Origin: Bacteroidales bacterium
GTDB taxonomy: Bacteria; Bacteroidota; Bacteroidia; Bacteroidales; Prolixibacteraceae
Reading direction: 5' to 3'
NCBI GenBank assembly: GCA_012719495.1
Contig: JAAYAG010000079.1
Coordinates: forward strand, 1-64,000
DNA length: 64,000 nucleotides
The translations under genes were made by a program, and so were the position numbers. The first letter of the stretch is position 1, and the number at the start of each line of letters is the position of its first letter. The notes beneath the pieces were generated by a model, which was given only the letters and a program-made list of their open reading frames with translations, did no database searches and had not been told where the DNA came from. Below, one piece after another: positions 35,839 through 46,377 of this stretch.

Positions 35839-38607
35839 TTATTCTTTTATAAACTTCGAAGCAAAATATTGCCCATCCCTATCAATGCACCTCACTATGT
35901 ATATTCCTTTCCGAAGTGCAGAAATATCCAAATTGACTCCGTCTGTTTGCCAATTAACAAGCACATTGGCCTTTTCTCCCAATACCGAATAAACCCCTTG
36001 TATTACCAGTTGCTCTCCTTTTATGAAAAGCTGGGTGTTTGCAGGGTTGGGAAAGGCACAAATGGTAGGCTTAAGAATAGAGCGATTCTCAACCGCCGAA
36101 ATATTGGCATGTTGAAACTCTCGCGTTGAGAAAATTTTAAACTCTCCCGGAGCCAAACTCAAATCAAGCGAAGCATTACTCACTGTAAATGATTCTTTAT
36201 TATAATAATCGAACCATCGTCCACCTACTGGAAGGGTAAGTGCTACCACTTCTTCATCGAGAGAAAAGTTACCCAAAATTACAACATAATTATTGTCAGA
36301 TATATACACAATCTTTTTTAGCGCTTCGGAAAGAGAATACGTAAATTCTTCAGAGGAGAATTCTTCATAATTTCTTTTCAAATAATTTAAATCGGCATAC
36401 ACTCTATACAGCTTAACCCGATCCTGATCGAGAGTATAATCCCAACGTACGGGTTTGGTCGCAAGCCGGCAGCCATCACTTACTGTCACAGCATCATCGC
36501 AAGTATTTATAGAATAATCATACCCCAACTCACCAAACTGCCAAATCATTTTGGGACCAGGCAATAAAAGATGAAACGTTGCATTAAGTTTCATTCTGTC
36601 GATAGCTGTATTAAACTGTTTTATATCATAATTGCCCACTGCATTGCCCCATGTCAGGCACTTATAGGTAAGCCGTTCTTCATCATGACTTTCCTGATAC
36701 GCAATAAGGTTTGGTTCGCTCCACCCTCTGTATGAATAAATAGCTCCAGCCAAATTTGACTTGTTGTTTTCGAGATACCCCATAGCCGATTCTCCGTAAT
36801 TATAATTCATATTGCCCCAAAACAGCAAACCGTGCCCGGCTAATTCTTTCTCTTCGCTGTTATCGGCCAAATGCTCGCAAATAACCAAAGCTCCTGGCTT
36901 TCGTTTCCATATTTCATCGGCCATACGTTTTAGATTGGCAATCCTGCTAGAATCATAATCACTTCCCCAGCTATTTGCAGGGTATGGAGTATTCGAGAAA
37001 CCTTTTGTAAAGTCGAACCGAAAACCATCAATGCGGTATTCATTCATCCAAAAACTGTTAATACTATCTACAAGCTCACGGGTATAAGTACTTTCATGAT
37101 TGAAATCGTACCCCCACTGCGCATCAGGATTCTGAAAATTCGAAACAACGTTATACCATGGATTATCAGCGCTCGGCCGTTTATTCGCAGAATCCCAATA
37201 CATTTGAACCAGCGGGCTCTGCCCAAAACTATGGTTCAACACCATATCGATCACTATGGCTATGCCTCTTTTATGACACTCGTCTACAAGTCGTTTCAGA
37301 TCGTCTTTAGGCCCGTAATATTTATCAGGGGCAAAATAAAACGAAGGATTGTAGCCCCAACTACTATTCCCTTCGAACTCATTGACCGGCATAAGTTCAA
37401 GAACGTTAATCTGCAAGTCTTCCAGATAATCGAGTTTATCGATCACCGCCTGAAATGAATGTTCGTCAGTAAAATCGCGAATAAGCAATTCGTAAATAAT
37501 CAACTGATTATTTGCAGGAATAGTGAATTCGTTCACTTCCCATTGGTAAGGCTGTTGACCGGCTTTTACCACCGTGGCTATTTGTTCAATCTTCCCCTCA
37601 GAGTGTTGCAGCAACCCGGGATAAGTTGTGTTACTAATGTATTTATCATTCCATGGATCCAAAATCTTCTCTGAATATGGATCGGCAATAAGTAACTCCC
37701 CATCGATAAGATACTGAAAAGCATACTCTTTCCCAGCAATTAATCCATCAATATCTATCCAAAAATAGTCGCCATCACGGTTCATTTGAAAAGAATTCTT
37801 TGGCCGCCAACCATTGAAATCTCCCAAAACAAACACATTTTCTTTATTCGGTGCAAAAAGCACAAGCCTTAACGACTGATCACTCAAGTAAGTTATCCCC
37901 TTTTGTGCCCCCGCTGGTCGCGGACTCTCAGGTGTTCCAGTTGAAACACAAATAAATGCAGAATCAGAAACGAGTTGCCCATCTTGGCTTTCAGCAACAA
38001 CGAGAACCATATGTTCTCCTGCAGAATTGAACGAGAAATCGTGGTGAATTTCCGTACCAGTATTCTGTCCGACGAGCTCATGATCAACATATAGCTTTAA
38101 ATTGGCTAACGAACCTGCAATAGCTGAAAAAGTGTATTGCTTATCAATCTGAAGGATGAAGTTATTTGAAGGAAATAGCAAATCAACGTTCAATCCATTC
38201 TGATAAACCACAACAAATAAGTCATTAGTCTGCTTGTTACCAGCCGAATTACGAAAAACAAACGAAAGATTCACTACTTGCTTTCCTTCCGGAACATTGT
38301 AGAAATCGAGTATGCTAGGCGTAATGACCAACTCATAAATCCCATCGCCTTTAAATGTTAATTTTGGTTGGGTAGCATTTTGTCCCCACTGTCCTATAAC
38401 ATACTGCCAATTCCCATCTCCTTCAACGCCAACACCCGTATGTGCATACAAATCTTCAGAAAAAGCTCCCAAGCGAGGTTCCTTTTTCGAATCGAAGATG
38501 ATCTTTACCGACTGACCGGCAACAGGAAAGGCAGGCTCGGTAGTTATTTGCCCGGCAACACTCAAGGTAAAGCAAAGTATTATTAGAAAAATAAGGTGTC
38601 TTTTCAT
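35839..38607 (-). CDS. Exported GH13 alpha-amylase-family enzyme with T9SS sorting domain
   Basis: 922 residues. Signal peptide (cleavage near SVAGQ). Immunoglobulin-like modules, a CBM48-like module (about 235-315, FVLGDFNGW), a GH13 barrel (about 370-800) and a C-terminal T9SS domain (CAFPNPANTQLFIKGE to the end). The active-site sets are VIDMVLNHS, DGFRFDFT (nucleophile Asp), VICEHLAD (acid/base Glu) and ESHDEERL (Asp). It hydrolyses or rearranges alpha-1,4/1,6 glucans outside the cell. Standing alone with its own T9SS tag, it is probably cell-surface or released. Confidence 0.92.
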   Translation of the reverse strand: MKRHLIFLIILCFTLSVAGQITTEPAFPVAGQSVKIIFDSKKEPRLGAFSEDLYAHTGVGVEGDGNWQYVIGQWGQNATQPKLTFKGDGIYELVITPSILDFYNVPEGKQVVNLSFVFRNSAGNKQTNDLFVVVYQNGLNVDLLFPSNNFILQIDKQYTFSAIAGSLANLKLYVDHELVGQNTGTEIHHDFSFNSAGEHMVLVVAESQDGQLVSDSAFICVSTGTPESPRPAGAQKGITYLSDQSLRLVLFAPNKENVFVLGDFNGWRPKNSFQMNRDGDYFWIDIDGLIAGKEYAFQYLIDGELLIADPYSEKILDPWNDKYISNTTYPGLLQHSEGKIEQIATVVKAGQQPYQWEVNEFTIPANNQLIIYELLIRDFTDEHSFQAVIDKLDYLEDLQINVLELMPVNEFEGNSSWGYNPSFYFAPDKYYGPKDDLKRLVDECHKRGIAIVIDMVLNHSFGQSPLVQMYWDSANKRPSADNPWYNVVSNFQNPDAQWGYDFNHESTYTRELVDSINSFWMNEYRIDGFRFDFTKGFSNTPYPANSWGSDYDSSRIANLKRMADEIWKRKPGALVICEHLADNSEEKELAGHGLLFWGNMNYNYGESAMGYLENNKSNLAGAIYSYRGWSEPNLIAYQESHDEERLTYKCLTWGNAVGNYDIKQFNTAIDRMKLNATFHLLLPGPKMIWQFGELGYDYSINTCDDAVTVSDGCRLATKPVRWDYTLDQDRVKLYRVYADLNYLKRNYEEFSSEEFTYSLSEALKKIVYISDNNYVVILGNFSLDEEVVALTLPVGGRWFDYYNKESFTVSNASLDLSLAPGEFKIFSTREFQHANISAVENRSILKPTICAFPNPANTQLFIKGEQLVIQGVYSVLGEKANVLVNWQTDGVNLDISALRKGIYIVRCIDRDGQYFASKFIKE

Positions 38608-38767
38608 AGCTTAATTTATTATCTGCTAAACAAAATCCTGTACTAGCCCTGTAAAATTAAGCCATTTTATAATTGCTTGCGGTGGCAAAGCAATGCCCGA
38701 GAGCAAAAAAACACCGAAAACGAAATCGCAAACGTTTGCAGAAAAATGTTTTACAACAGGAAAAATG

Positions 38768-38813
38768 AAAACTCCTCCGGCATTCACTTAATAAGTAACA
38801 CCGAAGGAGTTTT
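38768..38813 (-). terminator. Terminator of valS
   Basis: AAAACTCCTCCGG (38768-38780) pairs with CCGAAGGAGTTTT (38801-38813) with one mismatch. On the minus strand it ends with TTTT, 20 bases after the valS stop codon. Confidence 0.8.
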
Positions 38814-38832
38814 AGATTATTGCTTGTAACTG

Positions 38833-41463
38833 TTACTTCAATGAAGCTATACGCTCTTCAATAGAACGGATTTTATCTTCAGCATCAGCCTGTTTTTTCC
38901 TTTCGTTTTCAACAACTTGAGCTGGCGCACCGCTAACAAATTTCTCGTTCCCAAGTTTTGCCATAACCGATCTTAAAAACCCTTGAGTATATGCCAATTC
39001 CTCTCCTAGCTTTTTCAGTTCTGCTTCAACATCAACTTTTTCACCCAAATCAACAAAGAATCCTGAGGTTTTAACAAGGAATGAAACAGCGCCTTTTTTG
39101 TCTTCGCTGGTCATTTCTATTTCAGAGAGGTTTCCAAGCTTAACCAAAATAGGATTATAATAGCCAACAAATCCTTTACTGCCTTCGTTTACAAACAACT
39201 TAATCGTATCTTTAAACGCTATATTGTTATTTTTCCTAATATTCCGTATTCCGGTTACAGCTTCCTTCACGTCTTCAAAATTTTCGAGCATTTCCGGATT
39301 TACCTGTGAAGCTTTGGGCTGCAACGAAACCATGATACTCTCCCTGTCAGCACGTTGCAACAACAACTGCCAAATTTCCTCAGTAATAAATGGCATGAAA
39401 GGATGTAATAACCGCATCAACTTATCGAAAAGCTCGATTACTTCATCGTACGTTTTCTGGTCAATGGGTTGCTGGTATGCGGGTTTAACAATTTCGAGCA
39501 ACCACGATGAAAATTCATCACGAACCGTGGTATATATAAGCATTAATGCATCTGAAATACGAAAGCGGGCAAAGTGCTCGTCCATTTCACAAATCACATT
39601 GCTCAGTTTGTTAGAAAACCACTCAACAGCAAGTTTTGAATGCTCTGGTTGAGGCAACGAAGCATCAACATCCCAATTCTTTACCAAACGGAAAGCATTC
39701 CAAATTTTAGCTGAAAAATTACGTCCCTGCTCGGTAAGTGCCTCATCAAAAAGCAAATCGTTGCCCGCAGGTGAACTTAGCAGCATGCCTACCCTAACGC
39801 CATCTGCGCCATATTGCTCTATCAGGTCGAGCGGATCTGGTGAATTTCCAAGCGATTTCGACATCTTCCGACGAAGTTTATCGCGAACAATTCCGGTAAA
39901 ATATACATTTTTAAAAGGCATTTTGCCTCTGAACTCATATCCGGCAATAATCATACGGGCAACCCAAAAGAAAATAATCTCAGGTGCAGTTACCAAGTCA
40001 TTGGTCGGATAATAATATTTTATATCGTTATTTTCCGGATCCGAAATTCCATTAAAAACAGAAATTGGCCACAACCACGACGAAGCCCAAGTATCGAGGA
40101 CATCCTCATCCTGGCGTAAATCACTAATTGTAAGATTGTTGTTTCCTGTTTTTTGCTTTGCTAATTCTAAAGCTTCGTCGGCCGTTACAGCCACCACATA
40201 GCTGCCATCGGCTAAATAATAGACTGGAATTTGATGCCCCCACCATAGCTGACGACTTATACACCAGTCTTTTACATTACTCATCCAATGGCGGTAAAGA
40301 TTTTTGAATTTCGATGGATGAAAAACAATCTCATCATTTTCAACAGCATCGAGTGCCGGTTTAGCCAATTTTTGCATGGCAATAAACCATTGCGCGGATA
40401 ACCGGGGTTCAATAACCACATCAGTCCGCTCTGAATAGCCGATTTTATTAGTATAATCTTCAACTTTAACAAGATTTCCGGCAACTTCGAGCATTGGCAC
40501 TATTTGCTTTCTGGCTTCAAAACGATCAACTCCAACCAGCAACTGAGCTTTTTCACTTAATGTTCCATCATCGTTGAATGTATCAATAGTTTCCAGATTG
40601 TGGCGCATACCAATCTCGTAGTCGTTGATATCGTGAGCTGGTGTAATCTTAAGACACCCTGTACCGAATTCCATGTCGACATATTCATCTTGAATAATTG
40701 GAATACTCCGAAGGATAAGCGGAACTAACACCCGTTTTCCTTTCAAATGGAGAAAACGTGAATCATTGGGGTTTACACACACCGCTGTGTCACCGAGAAT
40801 GGTTTCGGGGCGTGTTGTTGCAACAGTTACCCACTCGTCATCGGTTCCTTCTATTTTATACCTAACATAGTAAAGTTTCGATTTTTCTTCTTTATAGTTT
40901 ACTTCTTCATCGGAAACGGCAGTTTTTGCTTGCGGATCCCAATTTACCATTCGTACTCCCCTATAAATGTATCCCTTATTGTAAAGATCGACAAAAACTT
41001 TTAACACTGAATACGAACGTTCATCGTCCATTGTAAAGGCTGTACGATCCCAGTCGCACGAAGCACCAAGTTTTTTCAACTGCTCTAAAATAATGCCACC
41101 ATGTTTATTCGTCCAATCCCAGGCGTGGTTCAAGAATTCTTCACGTGATAGATTCGCCTTCTCAATACCTTCTGCCTTAAGTTTGGAAACAACTTTAGCT
41201 TCGGTAGCAATTGAGGCATGGTCGGTACCAGGTACCCAGCATGCATTTTTGCCCAACATGCGAGCCCTTCTAACCAAAATATCCTGAATTGTATTGTTGA
41301 GCATATGCCCCATGTGTAAAACACCTGTAACATTTGGAGGAGGAATTACAACGGTATAGGGTTCTCTACTATCGGGTTCAGAGTGGAAAAATTTGTTGCT
41401 CAACCAATATTGGTACCATTTGTTTTCTACTGCTGTAGAATCATATTTACTGGGAATTTCCAT
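38833..41463 (-). CDS. valS: Valyl-tRNA synthetase
   Basis: 876 residues, normal for bacterial ValRS. It charges tRNA-Val in the cytoplasm and edits threonine. The class I signatures HMGH (50-53, in GVLHMGHML) and KMSKS (about 529-533) are intact. The editing domain (about 190-340), the anticodon-binding domain and the C-terminal coiled coil are all there. It has its own promoter 41 bases upstream and a strong terminator downstream; no T-box leader is seen. Confidence 0.98.
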   Translation of the reverse strand: MEIPSKYDSTAVENKWYQYWLSNKFFHSEPDSREPYTVVIPPPNVTGVLHMGHMLNNTIQDILVRRARMLGKNACWVPGTDHASIATEAKVVSKLKAEGIEKANLSREEFLNHAWDWTNKHGGIILEQLKKLGASCDWDRTAFTMDDERSYSVLKVFVDLYNKGYIYRGVRMVNWDPQAKTAVSDEEVNYKEEKSKLYYVRYKIEGTDDEWVTVATTRPETILGDTAVCVNPNDSRFLHLKGKRVLVPLILRSIPIIQDEYVDMEFGTGCLKITPAHDINDYEIGMRHNLETIDTFNDDGTLSEKAQLLVGVDRFEARKQIVPMLEVAGNLVKVEDYTNKIGYSERTDVVIEPRLSAQWFIAMQKLAKPALDAVENDEIVFHPSKFKNLYRHWMSNVKDWCISRQLWWGHQIPVYYLADGSYVVAVTADEALELAKQKTGNNNLTISDLRQDEDVLDTWASSWLWPISVFNGISDPENNDIKYYYPTNDLVTAPEIIFFWVARMIIAGYEFRGKMPFKNVYFTGIVRDKLRRKMSKSLGNSPDPLDLIEQYGADGVRVGMLLSSPAGNDLLFDEALTEQGRNFSAKIWNAFRLVKNWDVDASLPQPEHSKLAVEWFSNKLSNVICEMDEHFARFRISDALMLIYTTVRDEFSSWLLEIVKPAYQQPIDQKTYDEVIELFDKLMRLLHPFMPFITEEIWQLLLQRADRESIMVSLQPKASQVNPEMLENFEDVKEAVTGIRNIRKNNNIAFKDTIKLFVNEGSKGFVGYYNPILVKLGNLSEIEMTSEDKKGAVSFLVKTSGFFVDLGEKVDVEAELKKLGEELAYTQGFLRSVMAKLGNEKFVSGAPAQVVENERKKQADAEDKIRSIEERIASLK

Positions 41464-41503
41464 CAGACAAAATTTAAGATCAATGGTTTTTAAAAAATCG
41501 GTA

Positions 41504-41511
41504 CAAAAATA
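41504..41511 (-). promoter_or_regulatory. -7 box of valS
   Basis: TATTTTTG on the minus strand, 41 bases before the valS ATG at 41461-41463. Confidence 0.5.
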
Positions 41512-41555
41512 AAAAAATTGAGATTGGATGTGAGAGAATATTCAGAAATAGGCAC

Positions 41556-41585
41556 AAAAAAAAGGAGACATCGTCTGATGTCTCC
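41556..41585 (-). terminator. Intrinsic terminator of the candidate small RNA and/or ald
   Basis: Perfect 9-bp stem GGAGACATC (41564-41572) and GATGTCTCC (41577-41585), 4-nt loop, with an eight-T run on the minus strand. Confidence 0.8.
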
Positions 41586-41668
41586 CAAAAAACTATCCCC
41601 CAAACTAAAACGCCAAACATGAAAAAGACTTGATCTGACTGAAATCAATCATGTTTGTAATTGATTTC
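41556..41668 (-). ncRNA. Candidate small RNA, about 113 nt
   Basis: A minus-strand unit with its own promoter (TTTG at 41702-41705, 20-bp spacer, TATATTTG at 41674-41681) and an intrinsic terminator. The predicted 5' end (near 41668) begins with a perfect 9-bp hairpin (GAAATCAAT/ATTGATTTC, loop 10). The 3' end is the 9-bp terminator stem followed by about eight T. No long open frame exists; a 15-codon frame (MIDFSQIKSFSCLAF, 41652 down to 41605) could be a leader peptide. It lacks Val codons, so attenuation of valS is unlikely. Confidence 0.5.
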
Positions 41669-41673
41669 TGATA

Positions 41674-41705
41674 CAAATATACAGCCTCTAGATTTATCCT
41701 CCAAA
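41674..41705 (-). promoter_or_regulatory. Consensus Bacteroidota promoter of the small RNA
   Basis: On the minus strand TTTG (41702-41705), a 20-bp spacer and TATATTTG (41674-41681) match TTTG-N19/21-TAnnTTTG exactly. Nothing long is encoded downstream before the terminator. Confidence 0.7.
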
Positions 41706-41839
41706 TATTTGCATCATTTTTTTTGATGTTTTTTGTAGTTTTTTTTAATGTTTTTCAAACTGATTTAATTTTCAATAATTTACAAAGAGCAAATTATTAT
41801 CCCCTTCCTATTGACTTTGTCATTTTGATTGCTTATGTG

Positions 41840-42952
41840 TTACAAAATATCATCAACAGGGCAAAGTGTATGTCCAAAAGCTTCTGCAACTCCAGGATAA
41901 ACTACTTTCCCCAAAGCAATATTTATGCCTTTTTTCAACGGCTCTGATCTTTTGCAGGCATTCTTCCAGCCATTATTGGCAATATCGAGTGCAAAAGGAA
42001 GGGTTGCATTTGTAAGGGCAATGGTTGATGTTCGGGGAACAGCCCCGGGCATATTGGCGACACAATAGTGAATAATATTGTCAACTGTAAATGTTGGATT
42101 ATCGTGAGTTGTTGCTCGTGTTGTCTCAATACATCCTCCTTGGTCAACAGCAACATCAACAAGCACCGTTCCCGGTTTCATTGTTACCAGCATCTCACGT
42201 TTTATCAACGAAGGAGCTTTCGCCCCAGGAATAAGCACTGCACCAATGATAAGATCGTGCGACGGGACCAACTCCCGGATATTGTATTCATTGCTCATCA
42301 TGGTTTTCACATTCGCAGGCATAATATCATCGAGATACCGGAGCCGTTTCAAGCTAACATCCATTACAGTAACATCAGCACCAAGGCCTGCTGCCATTTT
42401 TGCTGCTTCGGTGCCTACAATACCGCCACCAAGAATAAGAACCTTTGCTGGCGGAACCCCGGCAACACCACCAAGAAGCACCCCTCGCCCGCCAAAAGTC
42501 TTTTCAAGGTATTTGGCACCTTCCTGCACCGACATTCTTCCAGCTACTTCCGACATTGGCATCAACAAAGGCAAAGACCGGTCGCTATTTTCAACAGTTT
42601 CGTAGGCAATGCAAACTGCGTTGGAACGTATCATCTCAAGGGTTAGTCTTTCTGATGATGCAAAATGAAAGTAAGTAAATACAATTTGTCCATCTCTTGT
42701 TAAATTGTATTCCTCAGCAATAGGTTCCTTTACTTTCAGAATCATTTCAGCTTTTTGGTATACATCTTCAATACTTGGCAATATAACAGCTCCTACAGAC
42801 TCATAATCGGCATCTGTAAATCCACTTCCAACGCCAGCGAAATGCTGTATTAGTACCTTATGTTTATGTCTTACAAGTTCACCAGCACCTGCAGGGGTTA
42901 AAGCCACCCTGTTTTCGTTATTTTTTATTTCTTTAGGAATCCCTATAATCAT
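41840..42952 (-). CDS. ald: Alanine dehydrogenase
   Basis: 370 residues, the family length. NAD-dependent oxidation of L-alanine to pyruvate and ammonia, or the reverse. The N-terminus MIIGIPKEIKNNENRVALTP and the catalytic region TYFHFA are family hallmarks. The NAD-binding loop is VLILGGGIVGTEAAKMA and the C-terminal NMPGAVPRTSTIALTNATLP is highly conserved. Single gene with a -7 box 26 bases upstream. Confidence 0.96.
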   Translation of the reverse strand: MIIGIPKEIKNNENRVALTPAGAGELVRHKHKVLIQHFAGVGSGFTDADYESVGAVILPSIEDVYQKAEMILKVKEPIAEEYNLTRDGQIVFTYFHFASSERLTLEMIRSNAVCIAYETVENSDRSLPLLMPMSEVAGRMSVQEGAKYLEKTFGGRGVLLGGVAGVPPAKVLILGGGIVGTEAAKMAAGLGADVTVMDVSLKRLRYLDDIMPANVKTMMSNEYNIRELVPSHDLIIGAVLIPGAKAPSLIKREMLVTMKPGTVLVDVAVDQGGCIETTRATTHDNPTFTVDNIIHYCVANMPGAVPRTSTIALTNATLPFALDIANNGWKNACKRSEPLKKGINIALGKVVYPGVAEAFGHTLCPVDDIL

Positions 42953-42977
42953 AGCTTCACGTTTAAATATTATATTT

Positions 42978-42985
42978 CAAAAATA
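42978..42985 (-). promoter_or_regulatory. -7 box of ald
   Basis: TATTTTTG on the minus strand, 26 bases before the ATG at 42952. Confidence 0.5.
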
Positions 42986-43168
42986 AGAGTACATACAAAT
43001 GGAAAACATGATAAAAACCATAAATATTAGAGGATATTCATTAATATACGAACTTTTTGAACAATTGTTCCAGCATCCTTTTGATGCGTTACAAATTACA
43101 AAGAATTAATTCATTCTCGACAACGAAACTAAAGTCTAAGCTTATTTTTTATTTCAAATTGTTAGTTA

Positions 43169-43176
43169 TATCTTTG
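43169..43176 (+). promoter_or_regulatory. -7 box of the aminotransferase gene
   Basis: TATCTTTG on the plus strand, 29 bases before the ATG at 43205. Confidence 0.5.
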
Positions 43177-43204
43177 GGCGATTTGTTAAAATACAAGTTT
43201 TTAT

Positions 43205-44404
43205 ATGCCTGAAGTATCAAAAAGGGGCGTCCGAATGCCCGAATCTCCAATTCGTAAATTGGTTCCTTTCGCAGATAAAGCAAAAGCTGCAGGAAAAAAA
43301 GTATACCACCTAAACATAGGACAACCTGATTTGCCTACGCCGAAAATTGCCATGGAGGCCATCCAAAACATTAAGCGGGAAATACTTGAATATAGTCCAA
43401 GTGAAGGAATTAGATCGTATCGCGAGAAATTAGTCGGTTATTACAAAAAATTCAAGATTGATATCGATGCCAACGATATAATAATAACTGCTGGTGGTTC
43501 TGAAGCGGTTACCTATGCATTTCTGGCTTGTCTCGATCCTGGAGACGAAATTATTGTTCCCGAACCTTCTTATGCCAATTATACAGCCTTTGCAATAGTT
43601 GCAGGAGCAATTGTTAAAACCATTCCTTCGAAGATTGAAGATGGCTTTTCACTTCCACCAGTTGAGGAATTTGAAAAACTCATTACGCCCCGCACTAAAG
43701 GAATTTTAATATGTAATCCGAATAATCCAACTGGGTATTTGTACACACAAACCGAAATGTACAAGATCAGAGATTTGGTTAAGAAATATGATTTATACCT
43801 TTTCTCCGACGAAGTTTACCGTGAATTCTGCTACACTGGAGCTCCTTATATCTCAGCATTCCACCTTGAAGGAATTGAGAACAACGTTGTCCTTATCGAC
43901 TCTGTTTCGAAGCGTTACAGTGAATGTGGAATCAGAATTGGAGCACTCATTACAAAAAATAAAGCACTGAGGCATAATGTAATAAAATTTTGTCAGGCAA
44001 GGTTAAGCCCCCCCCTTATTGGGCAGCTTATCGCCGAAGCCTCACTCGATACGCCTGAGGAATATATGCTTGAAGTTTACAACGAATATGTAGAAAGAAG
44101 AAAATTCCTGATCGATGGTCTTAATCGAATCGATGGGGTATATTCGCCTATTCCAATGGGAGCTTTTTACACAGTAGCCAAACTTCCTGTTGATGATTCA
44201 GATAAGTTCTGCGAATGGCTCCTCAGTGATTTCTCATACGAAAACCAAACCATTTTCATGGCTCCGGCATCGGGTTTTTACACCACTCCCGGACTTGGTA
44301 AAAATGAGGTCAGAATTGCCTATGTGCTAAAAAAAGAAGACTTGGCTATCTCGTTGAAAATCCTTGAAGAAGCCTTAAAAGTTTATCCAGGGAGGACAAA
44401 GTAA
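43205..44404 (+). CDS. Class I/II pyridoxal-phosphate aminotransferase
   Basis: 399 residues of fold type I. The PLP Lys is in DSVSKRYSECGIRIG, the phosphate cup Gly/Ser in TAGGSEAV, and NPNNPTG and SDEVYREF are conserved. Members of this branch transfer amino groups among Asp, Tyr, Phe or Ala; the substrate is not clear. It runs away from ald and may exchange alanine nitrogen with it, but the divergent layout alone does not prove this. Confidence 0.92.
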   Translation: MPEVSKRGVRMPESPIRKLVPFADKAKAAGKKVYHLNIGQPDLPTPKIAMEAIQNIKREILEYSPSEGIRSYREKLVGYYKKFKIDIDANDIIITAGGSEAVTYAFLACLDPGDEIIVPEPSYANYTAFAIVAGAIVKTIPSKIEDGFSLPPVEEFEKLITPRTKGILICNPNNPTGYLYTQTEMYKIRDLVKKYDLYLFSDEVYREFCYTGAPYISAFHLEGIENNVVLIDSVSKRYSECGIRIGALITKNKALRHNVIKFCQARLSPPLIGQLIAEASLDTPEEYMLEVYNEYVERRKFLIDGLNRIDGVYSPIPMGAFYTVAKLPVDDSDKFCEWLLSDFSYENQTIFMAPASGFYTTPGLGKNEVRIAYVLKKEDLAISLKILEEALKVYPGRTK

Positions 44405-44475
44405 AATTAAATGAATAATCATAGCCAATTTTAAATAAAATAATTATTTTCAACCCATGATTAATAGTTGGGGAT

Positions 44476-46311
44476 ATGCGTAAGGGGTTATATTTATCAT
44501 TGCTTATTTTTGCTTTGCTCGCAGTGTTTACGATAGACAGCACAGCAGCCACTCAGTTCAACCATAAAAACAAAATAGATCAAATTGGTAACGCTACCAA
44601 TCTGATTAGGAATGTTGTCAACATAATACCGGTGGGCAAAAATAATCTATTCAATCTTCAGACTGAGAATGATGAAGAAGGGGAAGAGGTTATTTTCGGT
44701 TCTGTTTCGTATAACAAGGAAAGTGACCAAATTAGCCTAAAAAGAGCTTGGATTTTTTGGATCGGGTTTATCATTCTGGGATTTTTTGTAGCAGCAACCT
44801 TCTTCTTGAAAAGCAAAAGGCAAAAACACATTGAATACCAACAGAATTTATTAAAATCACTAATCGATAATATACCTGATACTATTTATTTTAAAGACCT
44901 CGACAGTAAATTTACCCAAATCAACAAAGCACAGGCAAAACTCTTAGGATTCAAAAACCCGGATGAGGCTGTTGGAAAATCAGACTTTGATTTTTTTGAA
45001 CACGCACAAGAAGCGTTTGATGAGGAACAAGAAATAATTAAAACGGGAAAACCTGTTATAAATAAAGTTCATAAAGTTGAGAGAAACGGAGAATTCAGAT
45101 ACCTGTCCGACACTAAAATCCCATTGTATGATTCGGATAAGAAGTGTGTTGGTACAGTAGGAATAACCCGCGACATTACCGATGTTAAGGTTGCAGAAGA
45201 AGTAATGCTCGAAAGTCAGGCAAAATTTAAAGCTCTATTTGAAAATGCACCTTTGTCTATTTTCAGGCTCGATAAGAATATGAAAGTAGTGGAATACAAC
45301 CACCGGTTTCAAAAAATGTTTGGATATACCGATGAAGAACTAACAAATATTACAAAGTCGGATTTGCTTGCCGATGCAGACTTAGAAGAACTCATCATCG
45401 ATACAATCCTAGAGACCAAAGAGGTAAATACTGAAATAATGATGAAGAGGAAAAATGGCGAAGAATTTATTGCCAACCTCACCCTTGCCCTCTTGGAAGA
45501 AGGTTTCAAAGAAATGACAATAGAAGGCATTGTAGAAGATATAACCCAGGTTGCCAAAGCTCGCGACGAAATAATTAAAGCAAAAGATAAAGCCGTTGAG
45601 GCAGACCGGCTTAAATCATTGTTCCTGGCCAATATGAGCCATGAAATCAGAACGCCCATGAATGCCATCATCGGATTTACCAACATGTTACGCGAAGATG
45701 ATATTACGCCCGAAGAGAGAAACATGTTTATCGATGTAATTCAAAGCAATGGCAATGCACTTACCTCTCTTATAGATTCAATAGTTGACTTTTCGAAACT
45801 CGAAACAGAGCAAATGAGTGTTAGCTTAGGTGAATTCAATTTTGATACACTCTTCGACTCTGCGTGTGATTACACCCAAAATATGCTTGTCTCAGCCGAA
45901 AAGTCGCACATTAAATTACTGCGCACCAAAGGAAGTGATAATGGCATTCGCATAATTTCAGACCGACACAGACTAAATCAAGTACTCAACCATTTGATCT
46001 CCAATGCTGTTAAATTCACCGACAATGGAGAAATTGAAATTGGATATAACGTTTTAGATAGCCAGTTAGCAATATTTATCCGTGATACCGGAATCGGTAT
46101 TCCTAAAAATAAGTACAATACAATATTCGACCGTTTTACCAAAGTTAACAGCGATAAAAATAGGCTGTTTGGAGGAACAGGAATTGGGCTAACCATTTCT
46201 AAAGGATTAGTACACCTTATGGGTGGAACGATTGAGGTGTCGTCGGAACTGGGCAAGGGATCGACTTTTACCATAAAATTACCACTTAATAACGGCATGA
46301 ATAAATCTTAG
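44476..46311 (+). CDS. Membrane PAS-domain sensor histidine kinase
   Basis: 611 residues: a signal/anchor segment, a short periplasmic part (about 25-95), a membrane helix (AWIFWIGFIILGFFVAATFFL), two PAS domains (about 125-240 and 250-365), then a kinase core. The phospho-acceptor is His389 in ANMSHEIRTPMNAI, followed by NHLISNAVKFTDNGE, RDTGIGIP and GGTGIGLTISKGL. It signals to the receiver-only protein encoded 66 bases downstream, and the two form a likely pair. The PAS ligand is unknown. Confidence 0.93.
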   Translation: MRKGLYLSLLIFALLAVFTIDSTAATQFNHKNKIDQIGNATNLIRNVVNIIPVGKNNLFNLQTENDEEGEEVIFGSVSYNKESDQISLKRAWIFWIGFIILGFFVAATFFLKSKRQKHIEYQQNLLKSLIDNIPDTIYFKDLDSKFTQINKAQAKLLGFKNPDEAVGKSDFDFFEHAQEAFDEEQEIIKTGKPVINKVHKVERNGEFRYLSDTKIPLYDSDKKCVGTVGITRDITDVKVAEEVMLESQAKFKALFENAPLSIFRLDKNMKVVEYNHRFQKMFGYTDEELTNITKSDLLADADLEELIIDTILETKEVNTEIMMKRKNGEEFIANLTLALLEEGFKEMTIEGIVEDITQVAKARDEIIKAKDKAVEADRLKSLFLANMSHEIRTPMNAIIGFTNMLREDDITPEERNMFIDVIQSNGNALTSLIDSIVDFSKLETEQMSVSLGEFNFDTLFDSACDYTQNMLVSAEKSHIKLLRTKGSDNGIRIISDRHRLNQVLNHLISNAVKFTDNGEIEIGYNVLDSQLAIFIRDTGIGIPKNKYNTIFDRFTKVNSDKNRLFGGTGIGLTISKGLVHLMGGTIEVSSELGKGSTFTIKLPLNNGMNKS

Positions 46312-46377
46312 AAATTTTATGCTTGACAATAAGAAAATGAATGATTACTTTTATGGATATTTCAAAATATTAATCAA

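Larger units (their letters stand above)
41464..41839. other. valS-ald intergenic region holding a candidate small RNA
   Basis: 376 bases between two minus-strand genes. It carries the valS promoter (41504-41511), a promoter-plus-terminator unit for a candidate small RNA (41556-41705), and a T-rich stretch (about 41715-41760) with no gene that I can support. Confidence 0.6.

Noticed and set aside
41464-41700. T-box or other riboswitch upstream of valS
   Set aside because: No Val specifier, no T-box sequence; T-boxes are not known in Bacteroidota. The hairpins fit a separate small RNA.
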